Assembly: GCA_000697055.1 (NCBI GenBank) | Contig: JNDT01002025.1 | Span: forward strand, 1 to 64,000 | Origin: Saksenaea vasiformis B4078 | Taxonomy: Eukaryota; Mucoromycota; Mucoromycetes; Mucorales; Saksenaeaceae | Direction of reading: 5' to 3' | DNA length: 64,000 bases | Part shown: positions 45,955 through 58,028 of the stretch, one piece after another | Layout: each line of letters starts with the position of its first letter | Numbering within the stretch: the stretch's first letter is position 1 | Notes under the pieces: generated by a model | Databases searched by the model: none | What the model saw: the letters and a program-made list of their open reading frames with translations, nothing else | What the model was told of the DNA's origin: nothing | Program-made: the position numbers and the translations under genes

Positions 45955-47692
45955 TCTCTTTGTACGATGAAAAATCGATTTGTTTAATTTTTTGTGGTCG
46001 CAGAATGTTTTAATCCAATGAAATCCCGCTTGGTTTAATGTTTGAGCCACTCAAGCAGATCTTCCCCCTTCCATGCCTATCCGCACTGACTCCAGTCATA
46101 TCATTAAACCATAATGCTGTATTATTAAATCGACATTGACATTGTTTTAAAGTAGTTACGTATTCATAGAAGTACATAAGAATGCACTATTACGTTGTGC
46201 AGCATTTCCATGTAGCATGTACACCTATCCAATAAAAATTAGAAACTACGCTAATGTCCACGAACTGGTCACTATTTCTACATGCTAGGGTTTGATGGTA
46301 GCTGCAAAACATTCTACAAAGTCTCATTAAAAAGAAGCCACTCAACACAGTCAAAGTGGCTCGGAACAGGAGATCGCGTAGCCCAAAGAACAGATAAAGA
46401 GAGCATGGGTATCTCCGTATGTGTAGGTCAATTAAAGTTGTAAGGATATCTTTTATGACAGACTGATAAATGATTATATCCATGGCACAAGCATTGGCTC
46501 ATAATGTATTGGACTAACATAAAAAAACCAACTGCTTTGTTTATACTAAGGGCTTTAACGCGCCGATTATTGTAATCTATCGTCATATTCGCTTCACCGC
46601 ATTGGGTCCCCCTTTAATTTTAAGAACTGTAGATCTTCGCCCCGCAAAGATAATACACAATGTAATCAGTAGGGAAACTTGTAAAAAAAAAAAAGGAAAT
46701 TGACAAATAGGTTCATGGGGTTGGCATCCTTGATTTACTGGAGACTGCCTTGATGACTTACGATAGAAAGACATTGAGTTACTCGGAACGGCGCTATCCT
46801 ATTCTCACCTGGGGACCACAGTACCAACACACGTTAACGTATTACTGATGTTTTCACTGTAGTTGTCATGATCCAAGGTCTTTGATTGGATAGGCATTTG
46901 TTCTTTATAATCATGTTTTAATCGTGTCAGTAAAAAACCCTATAATGTAAAGATGTTCCTTTTTTTTTCTTTTTGACAAGCCCTTACTCCCACCCTTTTA
47001 TATCATTTTTTTCCCACCCCATTTGTATCTAAAAGGAAGCATCATTTATTTATTTATTATCTTATTACTACATACAAAAGATCTACACGTTCCTGAAAGC
47101 GTTTTAGCCTATATTCTGAATATCTATCTCCTTATTTTACACAATTTGGCGTGAGCTTCAAGTTAACTCCGCAATGCCAAGCCGTTTACTTTGGTGCTGC
47201 TATCCGCGTAGTATATTGTTTCATGTGCTCGTGTCAGTGATAATGTTCTCTATCCGACACAAATCGTACTTTCAGAAACAGGATTTGATGGGTATTTAAA
47301 ACTGCTACATCGCCCATGCCGTCCTTCCCCAACGGACATACGTGTACGTACTTTAGCCATTGTACTGATCTCGTATCATCGGTTTAGCAATGATACGTAC
47401 ATAACACGGTAGATAATTTGTAATGCGAATAGCAACGAGGTGCAGAAATATGTGTATATTATACTATAGGCGGAATACCACAAAGTCTGCATCCACTTTA
47501 TTGTCTGTCTTCTTTCCAACTTTAATGTATTACTTCCTACCAATTTCTTGCTTTTTTTTGTTAAGAGCCCGGGTGCACAGGATTTCTGCTTTCGACCTCA
47601 GCCACGGATGTGTTGGCTGTGACGGCGCTGTGTCTCAGGGAAAAAACAAAACCGTCATCCCGTTTTTGGCAGGACAAAAGTACCTTTGTATT
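45955..47692. other. Divergent intergenic region BUD13/UTP3
   Basis: About 1.7 kb holding the promoters of two divergently transcribed RNA-processing genes. No gene is seen; short frames only. Confidence 0.5.
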
Positions 47693-49837
47693 ATGGGAAA
47701 GAAAAGAACCCCCATTTTCCGCAGTAGCGGCGCATCCGAAAGCAATTCGCGAGATAGTGGAAAGATAAAAGCCATCCGTACTTGGGACGATATTGAGCAC
47801 GATTCCGAGGATGAATGTTCGTAGATCGCTGTAGTAATATCCACTGATCCAGCTAACATGACCTATTCGATAGTTCATGACGAAAGAGAAAAGGTCCTTT
47901 TGGGTGACGATCCAAACTATGGTTTAGAAGGTTAGCTGAAGTAATGCCTCGATCAGTTCCTTATGCAATGTTTTCTCATGTCTGCAGGTGGACAAAGTGA
48001 AGAAGAAGTCTACGGTTTGGAAGGACTTGATTCTGAAGAAGATGATGACTCGGAAGATGATCTCGGTATTGCAGAAGAGGAAGAGGAGGAAGATAAAGGT
48101 AAACGAACGTGGAAATGACGTTGTTACCTTAACGGTGTGATGTTAGACCAAACGTGGGGTCGATCAAAGAAGGCATACTACAATGCAGACGAAGGAGAAG
48201 ATTTGGATGAGTTTCGAGAAGAGGAAGAAGAAGCTTTAAGAATTCAAAAGGAACGTCTGGCAGCTATGGATGAAGCCGATTTCGTTGATGATACATTGCA
48301 AGGGTGGGGCCAGCAAGGGGAACAGGTAAAATGCTTGATACTGTCAACAGAAAATGGACCAACTAATCCAACTGCAGGATGAAGAAGCAGACAAAAAGTT
48401 GATTGAAAGCGTGAACAAGGATTTGGATGATATTTCCTTTGAGTAAGGAGAATAGTCTGTTAAACGAGCATATCTAACCTATATGATTTCTAAAGCGTGG
48501 CCAAGTCGGTTGCTCGTCGTCGCAAAAACTTGCCTGTGGCAGAAAAGCTCAAGATTCTCCAGAACGAGTCACCAGAACTGATGGATCTTTTGAACGAGTT
48601 CAAAGAAAAATCACAAATGATCGCTGATATGGAGGACACGTTAAAGACTATTCGTTCTCGAGGCAAGGATCAAGCACGCGAGGCCAAATTCCTTTCATTC
48701 AAATACCGTATGTATTTTGCTGATGAGCTGTATTGTTGTGCTAAACCAAAATCTTAGAACTGTTGATGAATTACCTTACCAATATTTCCTTCTATTTTGC
48801 GCTGAAGGCATCTGGCACAGCTGATATCCGAGAACATCCTGTGATCCAAGCGTTGGTCGAATTGCGCGGAACATTGGAAAAGATGGAAAAGGTTGAAGGA
48901 AAGTTACAGCCTGTCATTCAGCAGTTTGTTCAGACATTGGATGAACCGGAAGTGAAGCAGACAAAGGAGAAAAAGAAACAGCCGGTGGTCAAAAAGAAAC
49001 AACCAAAGGTTCGGGCACCAGTTGAGTCAGAATCAGAAGAGGAGGAGGAAGAGGAGGAGGAAGAGGAAGAGGAAGAGATGGACACAATGGATCAGATCAA
49101 CGATATCGAAGAAGAATTCAAGAGTCTTAAAAAGGTTGCGAAGAAACGCAAACGAGCATTGGCTGATGATTTCGGTGAATTGGATATCTTGGATGAAGTG
49201 GATATGGAAGATAAAATTGCTAAGAAGAGATCAATAAGAGATTATGTTGCGAAGATCGACGCGGTAAGTTCAAGAGGCAAAAGGAAAGGCTGTGTTCTGA
49301 CGCGTATGTATGCTACAGAAACAAAACAAGACAAGATCAAAATATCAAGGTGACGTGGATATACCTTACCGTGAACGTAACAAGCAAGAAAAGAAGGGTG
49401 TGCCGCAACCTCAGGATACGTCGGCTGATCTCGATGATGCTGATTGGGATGAGGATGATAACATGGTGGCTGCATCGATGAAGAACGATGGTGGTGATGA
49501 TGATGATTACTATGAACAGATCGCGTCACAGAAGGCATCAAAGAAGGCATCAAAGAAAGAAGCTTATGAGGCAGAGCGTATGCCCAACGTGGATGTCGAT
49601 ATTCCAGTGGAAGATGGTGAGAAACGTCTGGCCAGTTACCAAATCCTGAAGAACAGAGGCTTGACACCTCATCGCAAGAAGGAGAACAGAAACGCACGTG
49701 TGAAGCATAGAAACAAATTCGCCAAGAAGATGAAGAAATTGTCTTCGACGCGTGCTGTTGTCAAGCCTCTTACTGGTACCTATGGTGGTGAAGCAACGGG
49801 TATCAAGAGCAACGTCGTCAAGTCTATCAAACTTTAA
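47693..49837 (+). CDS. UTP3: SSU processome protein Utp3/Sas10
   Basis: Eight exons: 47693-47816, 47874-47930, 47988-48098, 48147-48325, 48378-48442, 48496-48707, 48758-49263 and 49319-49837, giving 590 aa, all in phase. Highly acidic N-terminus (EEEEEEDK, EEEEALRIQKE), then the Sas10/Utp3 helical domain at about 210-310 (SPELMDLLNEFKEKS, LLMNYLTNISFYFALKA), an acidic/Lys-rich linker, and the Sas10 C-terminal domain (about 530-590: GEKRLASYQILKNRGLTPHR, NARVKHRNKFAKKMKKL). It acts in the nucleolus in pre-18S rRNA processing. Seven introns of 45-60 nt. The EEDEE-type run in exon 7 is coding repeat, not a frameshift. Confidence 0.95.
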
Positions 49838-50167
49838 GTACCATTGTATCATTTTCTATTTCACTTTTTACACATGTTCATTAAAAAGCAAGACAAACCT
49901 TACTGCACCATTCTCGTTTTTCTTTTCTTTACCGAGAACCATTATGCGAATTGCATTTTATACACTATCCTTTCATACATAGACACCGCAAACAATGAAA
50001 AAATGTAGAATAAAAACGATTTTCTTTTTCTTCTTCAAGACACGTACGAAAGACGTTGATTTTTTTACTCGATTAAAAAACAAAATTCTCTGAATTTTCG
50101 GTTACAGAACATTATACAAAGTTTTGAATGCAAAAGATAAAGGAAAACTTGCAAACGCATCTATATC
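49838..50167. other. Shared 3' region of convergent UTP3 and SSB genes
   Basis: Both flanking genes end here (330 bp). AATAAA-like signals occur on both strands; transcripts may overlap. No gene is seen. Confidence 0.5.
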
Positions 50168-52312
50168 TTAACGACGCTGGGAGTAGACGTGGGCGAAGGC
50201 ACGGGTGGCAGCGCGCTTCAACTTGGTCTTGGCACCAGTGATGTCATCGACGGAGGCTTCTTCAGCGGAGATGTCCATGAGTTCCATGGCTTCGGCAAGG
50301 GCGGTCTCGATGGCCTCACGGTCACCACGGCGGAGCTTCATGTTGACGTTGGGGTCGGAGATGTTGTTCTCGACCTGGTAGACATAGGACTCAAGCTCCT
50401 GCTTGGCCTGGACGACGGCCTCACGCTTCTTGTCAGTCTCAGCGTTCTTCTCGGCATCGTTGACCATGCGCTCGATATCGGCAGCGGACAAACGGGTGGA
50501 GTTGGAGATGGTGACATCAGCCTTGCGACCGGTGGTCTTGTCCTGGGCAGTGACCTTCAAGATACCGTTGGCATCCAAGTCGAAGGTACACAACAACTCG
50601 GGGGTACCGCGGGGAGCGGGGATCAAACCGCTCAAAGAGAACTCACCCAACAAGTTGTTTTCCTTGGTCAACAGACGCTCACCTTCGTAGACGGGGAAAG
50701 TGACGGTGGTCTGGTTGTCGGAGGCAGTGGTGAAGACCTTGGACTTCTGGCAAGGGATGGGGGAGTTGCGGGGAACAACAACGGCCATGATGCCACCCTG
50801 CATCTCAACACCGAGAGAGAGGGGAACAACGTCCAACAACAAGAGGTCCTGGGTCTTCTCGTTACCGGCTTGGTTGGTCAAGACAGCAGCCTGGACAGCA
50901 GCACCATAGGCGACAGCCTCATCGGGGTTGATGGACTTGTTCAACTCCTTACCGTCAAAGAGGTCCTGGAGAAGAGACTGGATCTTGGGGATACGGGTGG
51001 AACCACCGACAAGGACAATTTCATCAACTTCCTTCTTGTCGATCTTGGCATCCTTCAAGACACGCTGGACGGGCTCGATGGTATCGTTGAAAGCAGCAGA
51101 GTTGATTTCCTCGAACTTGGCACGGGTGATGTTGGACTGGAAGTCAATACCTTCGAAGAGAGAGTCAACTTCGACAGTGGTCTGGGTCAAAGAAGACAAG
51201 GTACGCTTAGCACGCTCGGAAGCAGAGCGGAGACGACGGAGAGCACGGGCATCACCAGAGATGTCCTTCTTGTGCTTACGCTTGATCTCCTGGACGAAGT
51301 GGTTGACGAGGGTGTTATCGAAATCCTCACCACCCAAATGGGTGTTACCAGCGGTGGCCTTGACGGCGAAGACACCACCAGAGATGGTCAAGAGGGAAAC
51401 ATCGAAGGTTCCACCACCCAAATCGAAAATGAGGACGTTGCGCTCCTTCTTGTCATTGGCATCCAAACCGTAGGCAATGGCTATTATCATTCATTGGGAT
51501 AAGCAAAAGATTCAAAAATTTTATGCTCTCTTCCTGAATAACTTACCGGCAGCGGTGGGTTCGTTGATGATACGGAGGACTTCCATACCAGCAATGGTAC
51601 CGGCATCCTTGGTAGCCTGACGCTGACCTATTGTCAAAAGAAAAAAATTCAATCAATAACCACATCCACTTAAGCCAATCACAGAAAACCAAATTTCGAA
51701 CTTACTGTCGTTGAAGTAGGCGGGGACGGTAACAACGGCCTTGGTGACCTTCTTGCCAAGCTTGGCCTCAGCAATTTCCTTCATCTTAATCAAAACCATG
51801 GAGGAGATTTCTTTGAAAAAAAATTTCCAAGTCAGCACCACACAACACCAATGAAAAAGTTTTTTCTTACCTTGGGGAGAGTAGGTCTTGGTCTCACCCT
51901 CGAATTCAACCTGGATGAAGGGGGCACCTTCCTTGTCGACGATGGTGAAGGGCCAGTTCTTCATGTCAGCCTTAACCTCGGGGTCATCTGCACGACGACC
52001 GATAAGACGCTTAGCATCGAAGACAGTGTTCTTGGGGTTCATGGCAGCCTGGTTCTTGGCAGCATCACCAATCAAGCGCTCGCTGTCCGAGAAAGCGACA
52101 TAGGAGGGGGTGGTGCGGTTACCCTGCTCGTTGGCAATGATTTCAACACGCTCGGATTCCCAGACACCAACACAGGAGTAGCTAGAAGAAGAAAACGAAA
52201 ATTAATCATCTGCTCCTTTTCCTCCAATACAACAACGCTATTGCTGTTTCTTTTGTGATCCTTACGTAGTACCCAAATCGATACCGATGGCACCCTCGTA
52301 TTCGGCAGACAT
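50168..52312 (-). CDS. SSB1: Ribosome-associated Hsp70 (Ssb-type)
   Basis: Minus-strand exons 52312-52266, 52181-51871, 51810-51706, 51627-51547 and 51480-50168 give 618 aa (yeast Ssb: 613). Hsp70 signatures are present: [28 protein letters not shown] and [14 protein letters not shown]. The C-terminus ends HVYSQRR and lacks the EEVD of cytosolic Ssa-type Hsp70s; with the size and the short helical lid, this marks the Ssb class, which folds nascent chains at the ribosome with the RAC co-chaperone. Codon use is strongly C-ending, as in RPS5, consistent with high expression. Four small introns are packed into the first third; the remaining 1.3 kb is one exon. Confidence 0.92.
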
Positions 52313-52575
52313 GTTATATATGAACTTAGAAGAAGGGGAAAAAAGGAAGGAACAATCCAAAGCGCAAAGTGGTCCTAAAAAATATACCCAAAAAAAAAAT
52401 TTGAGTCGCAGTGACTGGTTACACTTTTTCAAAGAGTGCGTCACGCAGTAAGCCACTGTCGGCTTGCGACGAAATTCATGTCCCGCTCCGAAATTGGGAC
52501 ACCACCGTTCCAACGCCCCTCGGAATAAAAAAAAAAAGAAGGCATGCCTCCCTGAGGCTCATCATTGGCAGACTC

Positions 52576-54856
52576 ATGTTGAACAATTATGAACCACCCG
52601 CCGGATATTCATATACAAAACGACCACCTGATATACATTCTGTAAATGTTTATTTATAACAAATAGCAAATACTGTATCGTTATGCTGACATTTTACCCG
52701 TTGTCTCTTTTTGCTTTTCCTCTCCTGCAAAGTGTATTCATTGCAAGCAAAGACAAGTTCCATGCGACCATGTCAAACCAACTTGTAGCAATTGCTTAGT
52801 AAATGACATTGACTGTCAGTACGAGACAGCTCCCGTCAATATGCGAGAAATTGAAACTCGTTTGCGTAAACTCGAAACGGCTTTGACTGCCAAACAGCGA
52901 ACACCCCAACCCTCCACTTCCTCCACATCATTGGCTGCACAGCCAATAACAACAGCCACGACTACAACAACGACAAATGCGACAGCACCCCAGTTTAACT
53001 TGACTCCTAACGGGATTGCTATTCAGACCTCAATCGCTGAGGCTCATCATTTTATCAAGCTATTGTTTAACGGGATTGATCCGATCAAGATCCAACAGCG
53101 TGCTCGTACTGTCTTTGGTGAAAAACCACCTCCGCACCGAATCAGTCGTAGGAACACAGCACCGATCGTTGAAAGTTTGACAAACAATCCATTGGAAAAT
53201 GCATGGTTCCAAATGGTCCTGTCAAAACGCCATTTCCGATGCTTTGTGATTTACCAAATGGTCGATCGGCACACACTAACCCGGGATTTATTTGATAATC
53301 AACATCCGTTATCTCAGCAGCAACAACTGCTTGCTCAATCGATCCGAGCATACATCTATAATCACGAGGACTTGTTGCACGATGATACGCCCTATCCAAT
53401 GAAGAACCGTAAGGGTGAACTGTGTTTCCAGCAGGCGCAAGAGTTGTTAGAGACATGTTACACCATTAGCCATAGAGATACAATACGTGCCTTACTTCAC
53501 TTGCACATGTATCAACTACAAAATGGGGAGATCAACAGTGCCTGTCAACATATTGATTTAGCATTGCGCATCGCTCAGGATCTGAAACTAAATCTGACTG
53601 CTACGGGCGACAGTCGTGCGGCAGAAGACGACAGAAGACTTTGGTGGTCGGTTTGTTGGACCCATCTCCATATGGCAGCCCAGTACAACCGACCGACGAT
53701 GGTAGATGAAAGTTCGTGCGAGATTCCATACCCAACCAAACTGGAAGACGAAGGAGAGGATGTTGGTTATTGTATCGATTTTGGCATTCACCATTTAAAG
53801 TTACTTCGTATTCATCTGATGATTGCGAAAAAACTTAAGTCTAAATGGACAACCAATAGTCTTTTGACCGTGATGCAGGAAATGGAAGGCCATCTGAATA
53901 CATGGGAAAGCGAGCTTCCGCCTCATACATTACCCGAAAATTGGGCCACAGGGACTGATCCTCTTTGCATCGAACTTGGCATTATTCTACGCTGTCGTCT
54001 GGAGGTCACCAAAATCCAGATGTATCAATGTTTTGAACCCTTGGATGATAAAATGGCTTCTTTCTTGGAATTACTTGCCGTTCGGAATTGCATGCGCTCA
54101 GCCAGCAGGATTACAGATATGATGGTGAATTATGGACAAGGGTTGCGTATGTGTACTTGTGCAGAAGTACTAGGAATTCTTCGACAAAGCGTTGTGGTAC
54201 ACGTAACCAATACAAAATCATCGATTGCGGAAATTGCGACGACAGCCAAAGAAAAGCTACACGCTATGGCGGAGATTTTGAGTAACCATTCTTTTGCGTA
54301 CGTGCAAGAAGCAAGCAACCTTGTTGAAACAATCCACCAGTCCTTTTCTGCACCAGATCCCATTGCCAGAGAGGACATGACACCTTCACTTCCTTCTATT
54401 GTGAACAACCCTACGCCATCTACTTCAGCAACCCCACCTACCTTGGATCTCTCTCAATTTCAAACGGCGAATTTGCTCAATGAATTACAACCTACGTTAG
54501 ACTGGACCCAGACACTAGGTATACCTTCCTCACAACAACCTACACTTGGCGTGTTTCCATCGCCTACGTTTGACCAAGCGCACACATCTGCAACACTGCC
54601 TTCCGATACGATCCACACCCCTTCCATTGTCGAACCTATTTCTTTGAACCATCGATTGGTCAGTTCAACGGGATTGTACTATCAGCCTATGGAGAGAAAC
54701 AATACCGACAAATTACAACAAGGAATTCCGCCTTATTCAGGCATGCCTTCACCACTATCGACAGATTTATTTGATCGCAATGATTATATGCGAGCAGTTC
54801 AGTATGGAAGACATTTCCAGCAGCAACAGCAGCAACAGCAGCAACAGCAACAGTAG
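52576..54856 (+). CDS. Zn2Cys6 fungal-specific transcription factor
   Basis: Exons 52576-52641 and 52733-54856 give 729 aa. Exon 1 supplies MLNNYEPPAGYSY and the basic KRPPDIHS; exon 2 opens with the binuclear cluster CIHCKQRQVPC then C-x2-C-x6-C spacing (CX2CX6CX6CX2CX6C, residues 23-50). A coiled linker (REIETRLRKLETAL) precedes the fungal-specific middle homology domain (about 150-460, with DRRLWWSVCWTHLHMA). The end is Pro/Thr-rich with a polyglutamine run cut by a TAG stop. A DNA-binding regulator of unknown targets. Shares a 263-bp divergent promoter region with the SSB gene (52313-52575). ATG 52576 was chosen because it splices in phase to the cluster. Confidence 0.92.
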
Positions 54857-54872
54857 CAGCAGTAGCAGCAAT
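54819..54872 (+). repeat. CAG/CAA repeat crossing the stop codon
   Basis: Encodes the C-terminal polyglutamine of the Zn2Cys6 protein. The frame stops at a TAG (54854-54856) inside the repeat, and the same CAG register continues beyond it (with one more TAG), ending in CAA TGA. Confidence 0.9.
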
Positions 54873-56335
54873 GATTCCCAGCGTCGTCCAAGATTATGTA
54901 AATATATACCTATGCCCCTTCAAATTTCCTTCTTGCATTATTTTCAAAGTAAAACACGAGGTTGAAACCACCACATCTGCCTCGCTTTCCCTTTTATCCT
55001 TGCATTTTATACTTTCGTCGTTGTACTGTTAATTAAATAGTTTTTACGCTACTCTGAATAAATTTGTGTCATGAACCGGTACATGGTTTCTCATAACATT
55101 ATTCTACTCAAAGAAGATATACTACAATAAATTAAAACTATTTGCTTAGACAGACCGAATAGATAGTTCAGGTCGGAAGAGCTACCATTCTGTTGTCAGT
55201 GCCATATCGTCAGTTGATGCAAAATAGAATCTGTTAATTTTCCAAAGCGAGATGGTGCGCAGACAATCTATGCATAAAAAAACATTCTGAGCTCATAATG
55301 ATTTTAGCCTGATTGGTTCAAGCAATAGCAATTGTCGATTGTTTACATTGGCTTTTGCGTATCACGCTCATTTCCTTTTTAATAAAGTACCATGCGTACA
55401 TTTATTCAATGTTCAAAGAACCCAAGTCCCTATTTGCGATTAAAAAACCAATCTGCAAGATCCACAAGGGACGAAAAGACATAGAAAAAAAAAGAGTTTG
55501 GGGAAAATCTGTAATCACCTGGTTTCGGCATGTTATTTACTGAATTGAAATATTTTGTTACTGATAAAATTGTACTAAGATCCTCAAGTTTATTCAATCT
55601 GCATGACGATACGTTATTTATGCCAGACCAGTATTCGGGACAAGTAGACTTTCACATTATTGAGATATACATAGATTGTTGCCATGCAATAAATACACCC
55701 ATTTTAAAGAGTGCGTATCCATGGTGGTAGAGCAAATACCATGACAAATACGGGATGTTCGTTACAAGTTTGATCTACTGTAATTTATACTTTCCTGATG
55801 ATAAGCACTTATAGACAATTCTATGAATGAATTTCTGTAATATTTATCTATGATGAAAGGAAGGATCACTCCTATCTGTGAAAGCGAAAAAAAAAAAAAT
55901 TAAAAACGTTTCATCTTCCTGCATTTGGTCTTACTCAGCCTTAACTTAGCCAATAGAAGAGTCCCGAATAAAAAGGAAAAAGGAAGGTTTAGCAGAGAGG
56001 GAAATACAAATATATATATAGGTCTACACTCTATTCAACATATACATGCATACAAATGTATCATGTGAAAAGAATAAAAAAAGTGGTGGTTGTTGTTGTT
56101 ATTGGAAGTAGAAAAAGAAAGAAAAGTAAGTTTAGTTGAGTTGTCAACTGTAACAAGTCCGACGGTTGCGTTTGATTCATTCGATGGGTCAAACAAAGAA
56201 ATTATTGTGCTACTTCGTGTGTAAATTTCAACCACGTTCAATCGTGTATGTTTTCGTCTTTCTCTTTCCTTTTTTTTTCTTATTTCTATTTAGGTCCATA
56301 GGGCAAACGATATACTACATAAAAGGTCCAGCCGC

Positions 56336-56397
<62 letters not shown>

Positions 56398-56575
56398 CGC
56401 ACGTACACACACACGCACGCACGCACACACAGATATACGCACGCACGTACACATATATACATACACACACACACACACACATATTCACACTGACTAGACA
56501 TACCATATCACACCACTTCATACCACTGTAATAACTATTTTCATTACTTCCTTCCTTTCTTCTTTTTGATCCATC
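54873..56575. other. Intergenic, no gene seen
   Basis: 3' region of the Zn2Cys6 gene, then AT-rich sequence without recognisable genes, ending in the microsatellite-rich leader of the Whi2-like gene. Confidence 0.5.
56338..56482. repeat. CA/TA compound microsatellite in the Whi2-like gene leader
   Basis: A CA run, a TA run, CACG-type repeats and a second CA run, ending about 95 bp before the start codon at 56576. Alternating purine-pyrimidine throughout, so prone to Z-DNA and cruciform formation, and likely length-variable. Yields spurious Cys/Val and Thr/His frames. Confidence 0.9.
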
Positions 56576-57579
56576 ATGGCTTCCGAGTCCCCGATTGCAC
56601 AAGTCCCGGAACCAGAAAGTAACAGTTACGATCAGGATGAACTGATTTACCAGCAGCAAGCCGTTGACGACGATGTATTTGAGAGTACCCCGGATGCCAT
56701 TCCTCAGAAACTGAAATTGGACCTGAGAGGAACTCGTGTGGAACTTGATCGAGAAACCTTGGTCAATCTGCCAGAGTCCTTGGTGATTGCCATGTTTCCC
56801 AATGGGATTGTCCTTGGTCGTCAAGACGATGCATTTATGGATGATGAAGACGATGACTACGAAAACCATTCACGCGACTCCGTAGGTGGAGGAATAGACG
56901 AACAGGTGAATTATGTCGACTTTGACCCGGCCTGCTTGGACTATGTCCTACGTTTCTATCGTTACGCTCAGGACGTTCATCAAAAGAGCATGGACAATGA
57001 AGATTATCAACGCCAAGCACAGTTGATGGCGGCCTCTTCACCTGTTTATTATCCGCTGTTGACAAAACAGCCTATTATCGTCCTTCGTGAAGAGTTGGAA
57101 TACTATTGTTTGCCACGATCCAAGCAGACCGTATCGGATATTGTCTCGCTTAAGCTAGCGGGAGGTCACTATCTAAAACAAGAAGATCAAATCTTTGATG
57201 CTTTACAGAAGAACATCTCGCGCGAAAATAGCGTGGCAGAACAGCATTTGATTGACATGCTCTGCAATGCCGGCTTTAAACGCGATGACCGGTGGAGTTA
57301 CCGCGAACTGGAGCCCATGCGTACTTGCATTGTTAGCATGGCGCTGGTCCTATTGAAAACATTCGGCCCAGATAATCATATGCAAACAGCAGAAAAGTTG
57401 ATGCTGTTCTGGAGAAAACCCGCAGTAAGTAGCACTCACCTTGCGCCATGGAAAAGTTTCAAGCTAACCCTTTCATTTAGCGGAAATGCTGGTGGGATGG
57501 GGATACGGTAGAAATACAAGGACAACCCATTCGATTGTGGGCACGACGAACATGGACATTGGAGTTAGTACTTGTATAA
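56576..57579 (+). CDS. WHI2: Whi2-like BTB-related stress regulator
   Basis: Exons 56576-57424 and 57481-57579 give 315 aa. After an acidic, Gln-rich N-terminus, residues about 45-85 (KLDLRGTRVELDRETLVNLP, then MFPNGIVLG) form the T1/BTB-like start seen in Whi2 and KCTD proteins; YVDFDPACLDYVLRFYRY completes it. Later segments (YYCLPRSKQ, ARKCWWDGD, IRLWARRTWTLEL) match the fungal Whi2 family C-terminus. Whi2 partners with Psr phosphatases and restrains TORC1 under amino-acid limitation in yeast. The intron is 56 nt. Convergent with the arrestin gene downstream. Confidence 0.8.
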
Positions 57580-58028
57580 ACTTTTTGCTTTCTCGACTTC
57601 TACTTTATAGATCATTTTCATATCTATTACCTGCACAAAGTTTTGAACGCCTTTCTTTTAACATTACAACACCCGCTCAAGTTCTTCTTTCTTTCGCTCT
57701 CTTTTTACTCGTACAACACACAAAAGATTGTTACCCCCTTTTTCGTTTCTTCTTCTTCCTTTTTTTTTTAACTTCTCTTCTTCATTTTTGTTCTACCTCT
57801 TCCCCGTGTACTTTTTCACTCTTAAGAACCTGTTTTTCTTTACACAAAAAAAGCAATGTGGTCCATAAAGAGAATGTAATGTGTTTATGTGTAACAATGA
57901 GCTGATGTAAGCACGTGCAAACCGTTTAGTGAATAATAGAAAAAGGGGGTTGAATGCTTCTTTTCTTTTTATGTTTTTGCATAATCTGTAGGTACACAAT
58001 GGGAGATAGTAATAAAACAATAACTTTT
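57580..58028. other. 3' intergenic region between convergent genes
   Basis: T-rich after the Whi2-like gene; contains poly-pyrimidine blocks. Possible AATAAA-like signals near 57930 and 58010. No gene is seen. Confidence 0.45.

Noticed and set aside
50189..51502. 437-aa open frame on the plus strand, antisense to the Ssb gene
   Set aside because: Long antisense frames opposite Hsp70 genes are a known by-product of their codon use; the protein is Gly/Leu-rich with no domain, while the minus strand encodes a complete Hsp70.
56166..56869. Several Cys/Val and Thr/His open frames on both strands
   Set aside because: Translations of the CA/TA microsatellite or antisense to the Whi2-like gene.
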